This document shows positions 1 through 9,015 of a stretch of DNA of 64,000 bases, one piece after another (positions within the stretch are counted from its first letter, which is position 1; the number at the start of each line of letters is the position of its first letter). Origin of the DNA: Pseudohalioglobus lutimaris (lineage in GTDB: Bacteria; Pseudomonadota; Gammaproteobacteria; Pseudomonadales; Halieaceae); assembly GCF_002866825.1 (NCBI RefSeq), contig NZ_PKUS01000022.1, positions 1 to 64,000 of the forward strand. The letters run 5' to 3'. The position numbers and the translations under genes were made by a program. The notes below the pieces were generated by a model that saw nothing but the letters and a program-made list of their open reading frames with translations, had not been told where the DNA came from and made no database searches.

Positions 1-64
1 ACCCACCATTTTCCCCTTTTTTTGCGGCAGCGAAGATTAGCTTTTTTGCTATCCCGCCAGACCG

Positions 65-433
65 CTACACTGAGGCGGGCAGTGTGCGGTAGGCCAGCAC
101 AAACAATACCGCATAGATCAGGTCGGCAGACACCGGAATCAGAAGCTGCCAGCTGGCGATGCCAGTGATAACCTGAAAGCCCGCAAACAGTACCAGCATA
201 ATCTTGGCCAGCGCACCCAACAGGATGATCTGGCGATTTTTCACTGGGTCGCGTGCAATCCAGAAATAGCCGATACCAAAGGCCAGCACCAGTACGGCAA
301 ACAGCTGGGTCATCATCGGATGAGCCGGTACCGGTACTATAGAAAAGAACGCAAATGTCTCGACATGGAAAAAGGCGAACAGGAAAGACATCACCATGTT
401 GAATGCTGCGGCACTGTAGAACAGGGGTTTCAT
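65..433 (-). CDS. Small four-helix membrane protein, function unknown
   Basis: A 122-residue protein with four hydrophobic stretches (roughly residues 5-30, 42-60, 67-90 and 95-118), so very probably an inner-membrane protein. Charged loops (ARDPVKNR near residue 60-68) separate the helices. Its start codon shares one base with the stop codon of the upstream NmrA-like gene (TGATG), which indicates translational coupling and a shared operon. It resembles short uncharacterised membrane proteins found beside oxidoreductases. I do not recognise a named family with certainty and infer no enzymatic role. Confidence 0.7.
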   Translation of the reverse strand: MKPLFYSAAAFNMVMSFLFAFFHVETFAFFSIVPVPAHPMMTQLFAVLVLAFGIGYFWIARDPVKNRQIILLGALAKIMLVLFAGFQVITGIASWQLLIPVSADLIYAVLFVLAYRTLPASV

Positions 434-1398
434 CAGTCCTGTGCTTCACTGTCGGCTTGCAGAGTGCTTTTAAGCGCTGCCACGAAAGGCTCTATGTATT
501 CCGGGAACAGCATTGCCAGCGGCGTCCCCTTGAACTCGGGCAGGTGGAGTCCATTCCAGTTTGCCGACAATGGCATGCCCTCCGGGCATTCCGTACCGGC
601 GACACCGATTCCCAGTAACATCTTCATTGCTTCATTGGTCTCTTGTGCATAAGCGGCCCGCCATTGTTCCGGGCTTGGGGAATGCCTTTCGATCTTGCGC
701 CCCAGCGTTTTTTCCCGCGCATCAAGTAGCTCGTTCCAGGAACAGTAGGCAGTAGCGGCAACGGGGCAAACGGCGTTTCGGGAAGCTGGATGAGCCAGTA
801 CATGCGGAATAATACGGCCCAGATCCGCACCAGTGGACCAGGCGGTTCTGGCATCTGCGTCGCCAATTATGGCAACGGGTTCCAGCATAAAAAATTCTGG
901 CCATAAGCCCGCCGGGATGATGGTGTAGTCCAACCCCGCCAGCTCAATGACACGCTTGATAAACACTTTCTGCCTGGCAACCTGCCGGTGAATGGTGTCA
1001 GTCGGCAAGTACTGCTCCCACTCATAGATATTGCCGAATTCCGAAGGAATAAAACGCTCTACGCCGGCTTCTTTCGCCGCCCAGATAAGCGGATACTGAG
1101 ACTCTGTCGCGGTCATCGGTGCGCAGGACACCAGATAATCTATTCCTGCCATTGCGGGAATAAGCGCCTGGACGCTGGTCGCATCGGCGGTGCGAATTTC
1201 CACCCCCTGAGCCAACCACTTGTCCAGCTGTGCCTGCTTTTTATCCTGGTCCGTGATCGGCCGGTAAGAGGTTTTCTCAAGCTGGCCACTGCTCCGCTGC
1301 AGGATGACGACCTGGTAGCTGCCCATACGCAGCATTTCATCGACACAGGCGGTACCGGCCACCCCCGTCGCACTGAACACCATAACGCTTTTCTTCAT
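433..1398 (-). CDS. NmrA-like / isoflavone-reductase-like NAD(P)-binding oxidoreductase
   Basis: About 321 residues beginning MKKSVMVFSATG, with a Rossmann dinucleotide motif (SATGVAG) at the extreme N-terminus as in NmrA and isoflavone reductase-like atypical SDRs. The central segment VERFIPSEFGN is the family's conserved E(R)FxPSEFG block. The open frame could start ten codons earlier at 1428, but ATG 1398 has a GGAAG ribosome site about eight bases upstream and places the Rossmann strand at the usual distance from the N-terminus, so it is preferred. Substrate is unknown. Members range from ether reductases to redox sensors. It is the upstream partner of the small membrane protein and lies downstream of the acyl-CoA gene set. 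Confidence 0.82.
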   Translation of the reverse strand: MKKSVMVFSATGVAGTACVDEMLRMGSYQVVILQRSSGQLEKTSYRPITDQDKKQAQLDKWLAQGVEIRTADATSVQALIPAMAGIDYLVSCAPMTATESQYPLIWAAKEAGVERFIPSEFGNIYEWEQYLPTDTIHRQVARQKVFIKRVIELAGLDYTIIPAGLWPEFFMLEPVAIIGDADARTAWSTGADLGRIIPHVLAHPASRNAVCPVAATAYCSWNELLDAREKTLGRKIERHSPSPEQWRAAYAQETNEAMKMLLGIGVAGTECPEGMPLSANWNGLHLPEFKGTPLAMLFPEYIEPFVAALKSTLQADSEAQD

Positions 1399-1506
1399 GT
1401 CCTGGCTTCCTTTTAGTCTGTTCGTCACGTTTTTGGCGTCGCTTTCATGCCGGGGTGAATCGAATGACCCCGTGTACTCATTCCAGGATTACCGAAAGCC
1501 TGCGCT

Positions 1507-2748
1507 TCAGCCCTGCAGCAACTCGGGGTTGATCAGTTGCGCACCGCCTTTCAGGGCGAGCATCTCGTTACAGCCATCGGCAATCAAACCCGAGCGCGCA
1601 TCACGCAGCAGTTTTTCAACCGGGTATTCCCGGGTGACGCCGTTGCCACCAAAAATTTGTACCGCATCGCTGGCGACCTCAAACGCCGCCTGGGTAGCGT
1701 TCACTTTTGCGGCTGTCGATCCCTGCAATGCCATCTGCGGCGCGGTAGCGTTGTATTGTGCGACACGGCGCACCAGGGCCCGCGACGCTTCAATCTTGCG
1801 GAACATGTGGAACAGGCGGTAATTCACATTCTGGTGGAGAATGATCTTTTTGCCGCCCGCCTTGCGCTCATGCGCATAGGCCAGTGCATGCTCGTAGGCC
1901 GCACGGGCAACGCCCACGGCAATATTGCCCACATGCACGTTGGCCTCGGCCAGTGTTTTATAGACCAGTTCTTCGTAACTGGCGCGATCCGGGCCGGCGA
2001 TAATGTGCTCCACCGATGCAACCGCATTGTCGAAATACAGTTCGCCCTGACTCAGGCCGCGAAAGCCGATCTTGTCCAGTGGTTTACCTTTGCTGACGCC
2101 GGCTTGATCCAGCGGAACCAGAACAGTGATGCCAGGGCGGGTTTCAACGTCTACTTCCACGTGACAATACAAAACGCAGAGCTCAGCTATTATCGCATTG
2201 GATACCCAGGCCGATTTCTGGCCGTTGATGACAACCTTGTCACCCTCAATACGCGCGGTACAGTTGGGCTTGCCGTAGTCGCCATCCGCTGCCAGCAATT
2301 CGCCACTGGCGTCCAGCATGTCAGTACCGTGATCGGGTTCGGTAATTCCCCAGCAGCCCAGGTATTGTTCGCAGTAGGGAATCAAATCATCGCGACCCGC
2401 CAGATGGCAGTACATAGCGGGAAAGTTATTGCAGAGCAATACCCCACCCAGACCGGCATCACCCCAGGCCAACTCCTCTGCGGCGATCAACATCAGCCGC
2501 GAGGCGTCTGCCGGGGACAACTCGGCCATCGCCGACAGGGTCAGCCCCAGCTTTTTGCCCTGCTGCAATACCTCCCAGACGGGAGAATCCGGTCCCACCG
2601 CATCTTCCGCGGTCAGTTTGTCGATTTGTTCCGCTGCCGGGCGCAGTACATCTGCGGCGAACTTGTGTGCCGTGTCCTGTATGGTTTGCTCCATTTCCGA
2701 CAGCGGGCCTTCCAGTCCAGAAACAGGTAAGTCGATATATTTATGCAT
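1507..2748 (-). CDS. Acyl-CoA dehydrogenase family protein with Asp at the catalytic-base position
   Basis: 413 residues with the full ACAD fold: N-terminal helical part, the flavin signature GITEPDHGTD near residue 134, a beta domain, and the C-terminal helical domain with QIFGGNGVTREYP near residue 365. Family members oxidise the alpha-beta bond of an acyl-CoA using FAD and pass electrons to ETF. In short- and medium-chain ACADs the catalytic Glu sits in a YEGT motif just after the second signature. Here the equivalent is IADGCNEM, so the acid is Asp and the following Thr is Cys. It is transcribed with an acyl-CoA ligase and a thiolase, supporting a beta-oxidation-like pathway on an unidentified substrate. 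Confidence 0.9.
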   Translation of the reverse strand: MHKYIDLPVSGLEGPLSEMEQTIQDTAHKFAADVLRPAAEQIDKLTAEDAVGPDSPVWEVLQQGKKLGLTLSAMAELSPADASRLMLIAAEELAWGDAGLGGVLLCNNFPAMYCHLAGRDDLIPYCEQYLGCWGITEPDHGTDMLDASGELLAADGDYGKPNCTARIEGDKVVINGQKSAWVSNAIIAELCVLYCHVEVDVETRPGITVLVPLDQAGVSKGKPLDKIGFRGLSQGELYFDNAVASVEHIIAGPDRASYEELVYKTLAEANVHVGNIAVGVARAAYEHALAYAHERKAGGKKIILHQNVNYRLFHMFRKIEASRALVRRVAQYNATAPQMALQGSTAAKVNATQAAFEVASDAVQIFGGNGVTREYPVEKLLRDARSGLIADGCNEMLALKGGAQLINPELLQG

Positions 2749-2781
2749 TCAGGCAATCTCCATACTTAAGTGGCTGGACAG

Positions 2782-4368
2782 CTAGTGTCTGTGGGCAATT
2801 CTGTGAACATTCGCGGCGTCTACGGAGAAGTCTTCCAGCAGGAAGCGCTCCTGGGGTTTTTCCGATACGGTTTTCGGAATGTCTTTCACTACCTGCAGAA
2901 AGGTGGGCATAAAGCTCGCGGCGAGCTGGCTTTTGCAGGAGTCAAACACCGCATTGGCGTCAAATTCCAAATCCGGGTTGGCTACCACTGCAGCAACCAC
3001 TTCTTTCTCTCCTGGAGCCATACCGGGTAATGCCACGCCGTAGACAAACACATCATCGACCATAGCGTTCTCAGCCAGTGCCTTTTCTACGAAGGCCGGG
3101 TTGATAAAGTCGCCATTGCGGCGGATGCCACCGCCTTTGCGATAGTGAAAGAACAGCCAGCCGTTTTCATCCACATGGCCAATATCCCCCATGCGCAACC
3201 AACCGCCATGCGTTTTCTGTTCCGAGGCTTCCGGATTCTTGAAATACCTGACAACAGGTGAAGAACCATCGGCGTTGCGAAAACAGATTTCACCGGGTTC
3301 TCCCGCGGCGCATTCGTTACCGTTGTCATCAAAAATCTTTAGCTCCAGGCTCGGAGGGGGCTTGCCACAGCTGCCAGCCGGCCCGATTCCCGCCGGATTG
3401 AAGGTCAGGCCGCCTTCAGCCGCGCCGTAAAACTCCGTTAGCTCAAGATCAAAACGCTGTTCAAAATCCTTCCATATCGCTGCCGGCATGCCGGCAGAAA
3501 GCACCTTGCGTACGGGATTGTCGGCGTCATTCTCCTTTTGGGGCTCTGCAAAAATGGCATTGGTCATGCCGCCCAGCAGATTGAACCAGGTACAACCGTA
3601 TTCGCGAGACAGGTCCCACAGGCGAGACTTGGTAAATTTACGACTGAACACGCCGCGCAAGCCCAGCACCAGGCAGGCACCCAGGGTGATCAATTGCGCG
3701 TTGGCATGCGTTAGTGACAGTCCGGTGTAGGGGCGATCTCCCTCTGCCAGGCCCATTATGTCGGCAATAACGGGTACCGCTGCCAGGCGAATATGGGTCG
3801 TCATAATGGCTTTCGGATCACCGGTGGTACCAGACGTAAACAGCAGTTGCATGGGTGCATTGGGGTCAGTGTTCGCTATCGGAAGCTCGACATCTGGCCG
3901 TGGGCCGGCGAGGATGGAAGCCACGCTCTCGTCGCCGTGAAGTGGCAGCACCCAGTGATCATCGCTACCGGCTGCGCCCCATGCACTGTGCACGCTTTCT
4001 GCGGCGTAAGTTGCCACCACGGCGCCCTTGCACTCTGAAAATGCCAGCATGTACTGCAGCTTGTCGCCCTTGATGCGTGGGTCGATGGGGACAAAAATGG
4101 TCCCCAGTATCGAGCTGGCCACCATCAAGTCCACAAACTCCGGGTGGTTCATCATCACCATGCCAAAGGTGTCGCCTTTACGTAGGCCCTGGGTTTTCAA
4201 CCAGGCTGCCAGGCGCTGGCCGTTTTCCCATAGCTGGCGATATGAACGCTTTTCATCGACAAAATTGCCGTCTGCGTCGATATCGACAAAGGTCAGGACA
4301 TCCAGGTCGGGGTTCTTTTTCGTCCAGGCCTTGACCAGGTTGGCTATAATGAAGTCCTCTGGATTCAT
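2782..4368 (-). CDS. AMP-forming acyl-CoA synthetase/ligase
   Basis: 528 residues of the ANL superfamily. The phosphate-binding loop LLFTSGTTGDPKAIM lies near residue 175, the aromatic adenine-binding motif EFYGAAEGG near 310, and the hinge/lid region GWLRMGDIGHVDENG near 400. Such enzymes activate a carboxylic acid through an acyl-adenylate to the CoA thioester. The open frame extends 15 codons further, but ATG 4368 is preceded by GAGAGGG and lies one base after the thiolase stop (TGA-C-ATG), so translational coupling decides the start. The C-terminal catalytic Lys region (DIPKTVSEKPQERFL) reads SEKPQ where many members have G-K. Substrate is unknown; neighbours point to a catabolic cluster. 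Confidence 0.92.
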   Translation of the reverse strand: MNPEDFIIANLVKAWTKKNPDLDVLTFVDIDADGNFVDEKRSYRQLWENGQRLAAWLKTQGLRKGDTFGMVMMNHPEFVDLMVASSILGTIFVPIDPRIKGDKLQYMLAFSECKGAVVATYAAESVHSAWGAAGSDDHWVLPLHGDESVASILAGPRPDVELPIANTDPNAPMQLLFTSGTTGDPKAIMTTHIRLAAVPVIADIMGLAEGDRPYTGLSLTHANAQLITLGACLVLGLRGVFSRKFTKSRLWDLSREYGCTWFNLLGGMTNAIFAEPQKENDADNPVRKVLSAGMPAAIWKDFEQRFDLELTEFYGAAEGGLTFNPAGIGPAGSCGKPPPSLELKIFDDNGNECAAGEPGEICFRNADGSSPVVRYFKNPEASEQKTHGGWLRMGDIGHVDENGWLFFHYRKGGGIRRNGDFINPAFVEKALAENAMVDDVFVYGVALPGMAPGEKEVVAAVVANPDLEFDANAVFDSCKSQLAASFMPTFLQVVKDIPKTVSEKPQERFLLEDFSVDAANVHRIAHRH

Positions 4369-4369
4369 G

Positions 4370-5599
4370 TCAGCCCTCTCTCGCGAGGATGGAAACGACG
4401 GTAGCCGCCGCATCAGTGCCGATCAGGCCGCCCCCGTTATGCGCCAAACCAACGCGGGCACCGTCCACTTGACGGGGACCGCAATCGCCGCGCAACTGTT
4501 CAGTAAGCTCAACTATCTGGGCCGCGCCGGAAGCGCCTATCGGGTGTCCCTTGCGCAACAAACCGCCGGACACATTGACCGGCAGTCGTCCGCCCAACCG
4601 GGTAGTGCCCTCGTCGATCATGCGACCACCTTCACCCCTGGCGCAAAGCCCAAGGTATTCATAGGCGAGAATTTCAGAAGGCGCGGAGGCATCGTGAAGC
4701 TCAACCAGGCTCAGTTGTTCAGGGCCAACACCGGCTTCTTCATAGGCAATACCCGAGGCATAACCGCACAGGTCGGGGATGTCGTCGCTGCCGGACACCA
4801 GCACAGACGATAGCACCCTGATACGCTGCGCAAGCTGCAACTCCCGCGCTTTACGTTCACTGACAACGATCACTGCCGCGGCACCATCACCTACCGGGGA
4901 GCACATGGGCAGGGTTAGCGGATAGATGATGTTGCGGGAGGCCAGTACCTCTTCTACCGTCATTTCTGCGCGAAACTGCGCCTTGGGATTGAGGCTTCCG
5001 TGGTAAGCGTTCTTGGCGGTAACGCCGGCAAACTGCTCCACGGTGGTGCCGTATTGCTTCATGTGCGCGATGGCTATATGGGAGTAGATATCCATGAATA
5101 GGGAGCGTGTTTTACCGGCGTTTTCCTCGTCAACCGGCTCGCTGGATCGTTTCGCCAGTTCCTGCAGTGCGCCCATCGGCCCGTCCGGCGCCTCGGTATC
5201 CACGGCTCCGTCAAAAGCGGCAAACGTACGCAGCTTGTCCTGATGAAACAGTTTTTCGAAACCGACCGCCAGCGCCACGTCGTAGAGGCCGGCGGTGACC
5301 ATGGCACATGCCTGGTTAAATGCGGTAGCGGATGTGGCGCAGGCATTTTCCACGTTGACCACTGGAATCGCGCCTATGCCCAGTTCGCGTAGTGCAACCT
5401 GGCCGCTAATCATCTCCTGGCCCTGCACCACACCCCCTGCGGCATTGCCCATCCAGGCCGCCTGAATATCGCGCTTATCAATGCCCGCATCATCAATAGC
5501 CGCCTGGATCGCTTCGCCAGCCAGTGACTTCAGCGTACGGTCCATGTGTTTGCCAAAACGGGTCATTCCCACTCCAGCGACATAAGCGTTCATTTTCAT
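4370..5599 (-). CDS. SCP-x-type thiolase / lipid-transfer-protein-like thiolase
   Basis: 409 residues. The nucleophilic Cys is in NVENACATSATAF near residue 87, the HDA block in ELHDASAPSE near 298, and the GHPIGASGAAQ block near 352, all typical of the SCP-2/SCP-x thiolase branch. These cleave 3-ketoacyl-CoA esters, often with branched or steroid side chains. Many homologues work with a small DUF35 OB-fold partner encoded next door. No such gene is visible here. It lies just upstream of the acyl-CoA ligase (one-base gap) and 15 bp downstream of the reductase gene, so the set is probably one operon. GAGG precedes the chosen ATG. Confidence 0.9.
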   Translation of the reverse strand: MKMNAYVAGVGMTRFGKHMDRTLKSLAGEAIQAAIDDAGIDKRDIQAAWMGNAAGGVVQGQEMISGQVALRELGIGAIPVVNVENACATSATAFNQACAMVTAGLYDVALAVGFEKLFHQDKLRTFAAFDGAVDTEAPDGPMGALQELAKRSSEPVDEENAGKTRSLFMDIYSHIAIAHMKQYGTTVEQFAGVTAKNAYHGSLNPKAQFRAEMTVEEVLASRNIIYPLTLPMCSPVGDGAAAVIVVSERKARELQLAQRIRVLSSVLVSGSDDIPDLCGYASGIAYEEAGVGPEQLSLVELHDASAPSEILAYEYLGLCARGEGGRMIDEGTTRLGGRLPVNVSGGLLRKGHPIGASGAAQIVELTEQLRGDCGPRQVDGARVGLAHNGGGLIGTDAAATVVSILAREG

Positions 5600-5614
5600 C
5601 GGCTAGCCTCGTTT

Positions 5615-6742
5615 TTAGAGTGTGCCTGGCGCAGGCGGCGCGCTGGTGAACCCCAGCTCGTGGAACGTCTGCAGGAGTTCGCGGTGATTGAATGCGGTGG
5701 CGACGGACTGGAAACCCGGTTTCAGTAACTTGCCGGCCAGCAGCTGCTTTGCCGCTTCTGCAGAGACCTCACCGGTCCAGGTGTAGGGCGCAGACAGGTT
5801 CATTACGTATTGCACGGTAGTCGTCTGGCCCTGTCCACCGACAATGATGCAGCTGCGCTGTGCGGTCACATTATCTTTCGGGGGCTCACCCTGGTGCATG
5901 GTGTCTCCGACGGTGTTGGTCCAGGCTTCGCGTTCTTCCTGTGACAGCGAGAGAGCCTCTTCGTGGAACTTGTCTATGGCCATTTTTACGCCATCAATCA
6001 GGTGCTCACCCATTGCGGTCAGTACTTTACAGTTCAGCACACGCGGGTCATCTTTGTACCAGATCGGCTCGCAGGCACCACCCCAGGGAAAGGCACGGAT
6101 GCTTGCGCCGCGATAGGGCACATGGACATCAACCAGCGTGTCCCAATCCCAGGCTGCATACTCGTTGAGGTCCAGGTAGAGCTGGTCATTACAGACCATG
6201 CGCAGGAAGGATTTGGTAGAAGCCTCTGACGGCAGACCGCGATCGATCTGGTAGATGATATCCAGGCTGTCGACGCCTTTGTTCTCCAGGACAATTTCGG
6301 CCGCCAGGGCACCGGCAGACCACATGTAAGACGTTGCGGGTGCCAGCAGCAAGCCCTTGTCCGCAAATGCCTGGCCGTATTGTTCCGCGATAGCCCGGCT
6401 CCAGTCCTGCTCTCCGGTGGTATCGGTGTAATGGCAGCCGCACTCCAGTGCGGTTTCCACCACCGGCCACGCCATTTGCATGAAGGGCCCCGCCACGTTG
6501 ATCACCACATCCACCTTTGCAAACAGTGGGCGCAATTCGTCAGGGTTATTCGAGGCTACCGCGATCTCGGCGTCTACCGGGCTGCCAAAGCGCTCGGCCA
6601 CGATGCTTAGCGCTGCCTCAAGTTTTTCCCTGTTGCGGCCTGCAAAATAGTGAGGAATACCTCGGTTGGCCAGGCTCTCGGAGACGATCTTTCCGGTATA
6701 GCCATTCGCTCCGTACACCAACACTCTGCGCTCTGTCGTCAT
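5615..6742 (-). CDS. Saccharopine dehydrogenase-like NAD(P)-binding reductase
   Basis: About 375 residues starting MTTERRVLVYGANGYTGK, a Rossmann motif (GANGYTG) typical of the saccharopine-dehydrogenase-like/trans-enoyl reductase group. VVINVAGPFMQMAWPVVE and CHYTDTTGEQDW (residues about 75-115) are conserved in this group. A GTG at 6751 would add three residues, but ATG 6742 has GGGGTG at good spacing. It is the first gene of the leftward set and shares a 441-bp intergenic region with the rightward set. Homologues in lipid clusters reduce enoyl or keto intermediates. The substrate cannot be read from the sequence. Confidence 0.85.
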   Translation of the reverse strand: MTTERRVLVYGANGYTGKIVSESLANRGIPHYFAGRNREKLEAALSIVAERFGSPVDAEIAVASNNPDELRPLFAKVDVVINVAGPFMQMAWPVVETALECGCHYTDTTGEQDWSRAIAEQYGQAFADKGLLLAPATSYMWSAGALAAEIVLENKGVDSLDIIYQIDRGLPSEASTKSFLRMVCNDQLYLDLNEYAAWDWDTLVDVHVPYRGASIRAFPWGGACEPIWYKDDPRVLNCKVLTAMGEHLIDGVKMAIDKFHEEALSLSQEEREAWTNTVGDTMHQGEPPKDNVTAQRSCIIVGGQGQTTTVQYVMNLSAPYTWTGEVSAEAAKQLLAGKLLKPGFQSVATAFNHRELLQTFHELGFTSAPPAPGTL

Positions 6743-7183
6743 GCTTTTCACCCCATCCCATGCGTTCGAAGGATTAACAGTATCGACTGTAGTAGAGGAT
6801 TTGCTTGCGGAGAATGTGTTCCTCGGACGTTTACTTATGAAAGTCGGTCATTTCATTCGCCCCCCCAGGCCATGGGCAAGGTGCTGGGCAGTTCCGGCTA
6901 CTGCCGTTCCTCGCCTCTCTGCGCCTCTGCCTCCTACACTGGGGATGGACCGGAATCCACTAAACGCGATTGATAATGCCATCCCCTCCACAATGGGTTA
7001 GGACGCGCATTCGGTAGTTCTCCAGGTTTCGGTGAGCGGAAGCAGAGGAGTTATCTGTTACATTACACTGGGACTATCGTCAGATATTGCGATAATAATA
7101 TCGGAGGTGCTCCAAATTCAGGCGCCCGGTGCTGTCACGCTTCAGGTTCCTCAGAGCGCTGAAATGACCGCAGGAGAGTTATC
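6743..7183. other. Divergent intergenic region with operator-like inverted repeats
   Basis: About 440 bp between two divergently transcribed catabolic gene sets and presumably holding both promoters. No convincing ORF is present. Near 7077-7102 there are two nested inverted repeats, TATCG...CGATA and GATATT-N8-AATATC (7083-7088 and 7097-7102), the kind of symmetry used by TetR- or FadR-like repressors. No regulator gene is adjacent. The operator interpretation is inference only. Confidence 0.35.
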
Positions 7184-8248
7184 ATGTACGAAATCGACAC
7201 GTCTAGCCCGGTTCTGGTGACCGGTGCCACCGGCTATGTTGCCGGGTGGATCGTCAAGGTTTTACTGGAAGCCGGCGTAACGGTGCATGCTGCCGTGCGA
7301 GACCCCTCCCAAACCGAAAAATGTCGGCATCTCGATGAAATCGCGGCCTCAGCGCCAGGTGAGATCAAGTATTTCAAGGCGGATCTGCTGGACGAGGGGA
7401 CTTATGCCGAGGCGATGGCGGGCTGCTCGGTGGTTTTCCACACTGCATCCCCCTTTGTGATTGATGTCAACGACCCGCAGAGCGAGTTGGTCGACCCGGC
7501 GAAACTCGGTACCCGCAACGTACTCGCCCAGGCAGGCGAGACGCCGTCGGTCAGGCGTGTGGTAGTCACCAGTAGCTGCGCTGCGATTTACGGGGACAAC
7601 GCGGATATAGAAAGCACAGCAAGCGGCGTTTTCACCGAAGACGACTGGAACACGACATCATCGCTCACTCACAACCCTTATTCCTATTCCAAGACAGAAG
7701 CCGAAAAAGAAGCGTGGAAGATCGCCGGCAGCCAAAGCCAATGGGAACTGGTGACGATCAACCCGTCGCTGGTTATGGGGCCGGGCCTGAACCCCAACGC
7801 GACCTCGGAAAGCTTCAACATGATTATGCAAATGGGAGATGGCTCCCAAAAAAGAGGTACACCTGACGCGGGTGTTGGCGTTGTGGATGTGCGAGACCTG
7901 GCTGAAGCGCATGTGGGGGCAGCATATACCCCTGGAGCAACAGGTCGCTATATCATATCCGCTCACGACACGACTTTACTTGAAATGGCAGCAACGCTGT
8001 TGCCGAAGTACGGTAATGACTATCCGATCCCCCGGCGTTTATTGCCGAAATGGCTGATCTGGCTGGTGGCACCAATGGTGGCTCCGGGCATAACCCGCAA
8101 AATCGTGTCGCGGAACTTCGGCTACCCTTGGAGGGGCGACAGTTCCAGAAGTGTCCTTGAATTGGGTGTGACCTATCGCCCGCTTGCGGAAACGATGAAC
8201 GACTTCTTTCAGCAGATGGTCGACAGCGGTCGATTCGGGAGTAGTTAG
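7184..8248 (+). CDS. Dihydroflavonol-4-reductase-like NAD(P)-dependent epimerase/dehydratase-family reductase
   Basis: 354 residues of the extended SDR family. VLVTGATGYVAGWI at residues 10-23 is the cofactor motif; VVVTSSCAA at about 126 supplies the catalytic Ser strand; and YSYSKTEAEKEAW at about 166 carries the YxxxK pair. The pattern matches the DFR/cinnamoyl-CoA reductase/methylglyoxal reductase branch, which reduces carbonyls with NADPH. A GGAGAG ribosome site precedes the ATG. It is the first rightward gene opposite the leftward acyl-CoA set, so it may act on an aldehyde or ketone intermediate of the same pathway. Length is normal for the family. Confidence 0.9.
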   Translation: MYEIDTSSPVLVTGATGYVAGWIVKVLLEAGVTVHAAVRDPSQTEKCRHLDEIAASAPGEIKYFKADLLDEGTYAEAMAGCSVVFHTASPFVIDVNDPQSELVDPAKLGTRNVLAQAGETPSVRRVVVTSSCAAIYGDNADIESTASGVFTEDDWNTTSSLTHNPYSYSKTEAEKEAWKIAGSQSQWELVTINPSLVMGPGLNPNATSESFNMIMQMGDGSQKRGTPDAGVGVVDVRDLAEAHVGAAYTPGATGRYIISAHDTTLLEMAATLLPKYGNDYPIPRRLLPKWLIWLVAPMVAPGITRKIVSRNFGYPWRGDSSRSVLELGVTYRPLAETMNDFFQQMVDSGRFGSS

Positions 8249-8261
8249 GTCCGAAACCCGG

Positions 8262-8990
8262 TTGCGCGCCCTTATCCATAATGCCGCTCTATTCGTGGGT
8301 AACCACAGTGGTTTTGGTCTGGACGGTTTCGTGATCTGCCCCATCCTTTACCATGAAGCCGGCCGATTCGTCCGCGCCATGGGTGATAATGCCCTGCTGC
8401 AGAATCCCAAAGTGGGTGACCTGCTGATAAAAAGCGGGATGATTCCTGCTCACCCCGAAGTGTGCGGTGCCATGATGGAAGACGGCGTAGACCTGCTGGT
8501 GTTTCCCGGTGGCGCGCATGAGGCGATTAAGTCTGAGGCGGACAAATATTCCCTGCTGTGGAAGGAACGGTACGGCTTTGTGCGCATGGCGGCCAGGCAT
8601 GGTTACCCCATTACACCCTTCGCACTGGTCGGTGCTGATGAGTTCTACGACCAGGTGATAGAGAGCCGAGAATTCGCCGACAGTTTGCCAGGCAAACTGC
8701 TGAGAAAGGCCGGCGTGCTCACGGACGATTGGCGCGACGACATGATGCCCTTTATACCCAAAGGTGCACTGTCTACACTGCTGCCCAAACCGCAGCATTG
8801 CTATCTCGCCTTTGGCGAACCGGTTTCGGTACCTCACTACCCGGATGGCAAAACCGTTCCTAAATCTGTCCTGAACCGTGTACGTGATGAAACCGCTGCC
8901 AGTATCGATACCATGTTGCGAGATATGCTGGTATTGCGAGCGCAGGAAAAACGCAATGACAGCTTTATCCGGCGTCTCTTGAGTCGATAG
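8262..8990 (+). CDS. LPLAT/MGAT-like acyltransferase, apparently missing its N-terminus
   Basis: The frame encodes the phospholipid/diacylglycerol acyltransferase fold: LFVGNHSGFGLDG (acyl-acceptor His/Asp block), then LLVFPGGAHEAIK and the ITPFALVGADE strand. Homologues usually have 40-70 residues, including a membrane-associated helix, before the NH...D block. Here the block begins only about 12 residues after the first possible start, a TTG at 8262 with no ribosome site. The frame stays open back to 8199 (TGA at 8196) but contains no ATG or GTG. The gene is therefore either started by a weak TTG, N-terminally truncated, or a decaying pseudogene. It lies 13 bp after the reductase and 25 bp before the ligase. 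Confidence 0.7.
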   Translation: MRALIHNAALFVGNHSGFGLDGFVICPILYHEAGRFVRAMGDNALLQNPKVGDLLIKSGMIPAHPEVCGAMMEDGVDLLVFPGGAHEAIKSEADKYSLLWKERYGFVRMAARHGYPITPFALVGADEFYDQVIESREFADSLPGKLLRKAGVLTDDWRDDMMPFIPKGALSTLLPKPQHCYLAFGEPVSVPHYPDGKTVPKSVLNRVRDETAASIDTMLRDMLVLRAQEKRNDSFIRRLLSR

Positions 8991-9015
8991 CAATCAATTT
9001 TCAGAGGAAATAATA

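Noticed and set aside
1537-2730. Long antisense frames opposite the acyl-CoA dehydrogenase and other GC-rich genes
   Set aside because: Mirror frames caused by codon bias; the sense proteins have complete family motifs.
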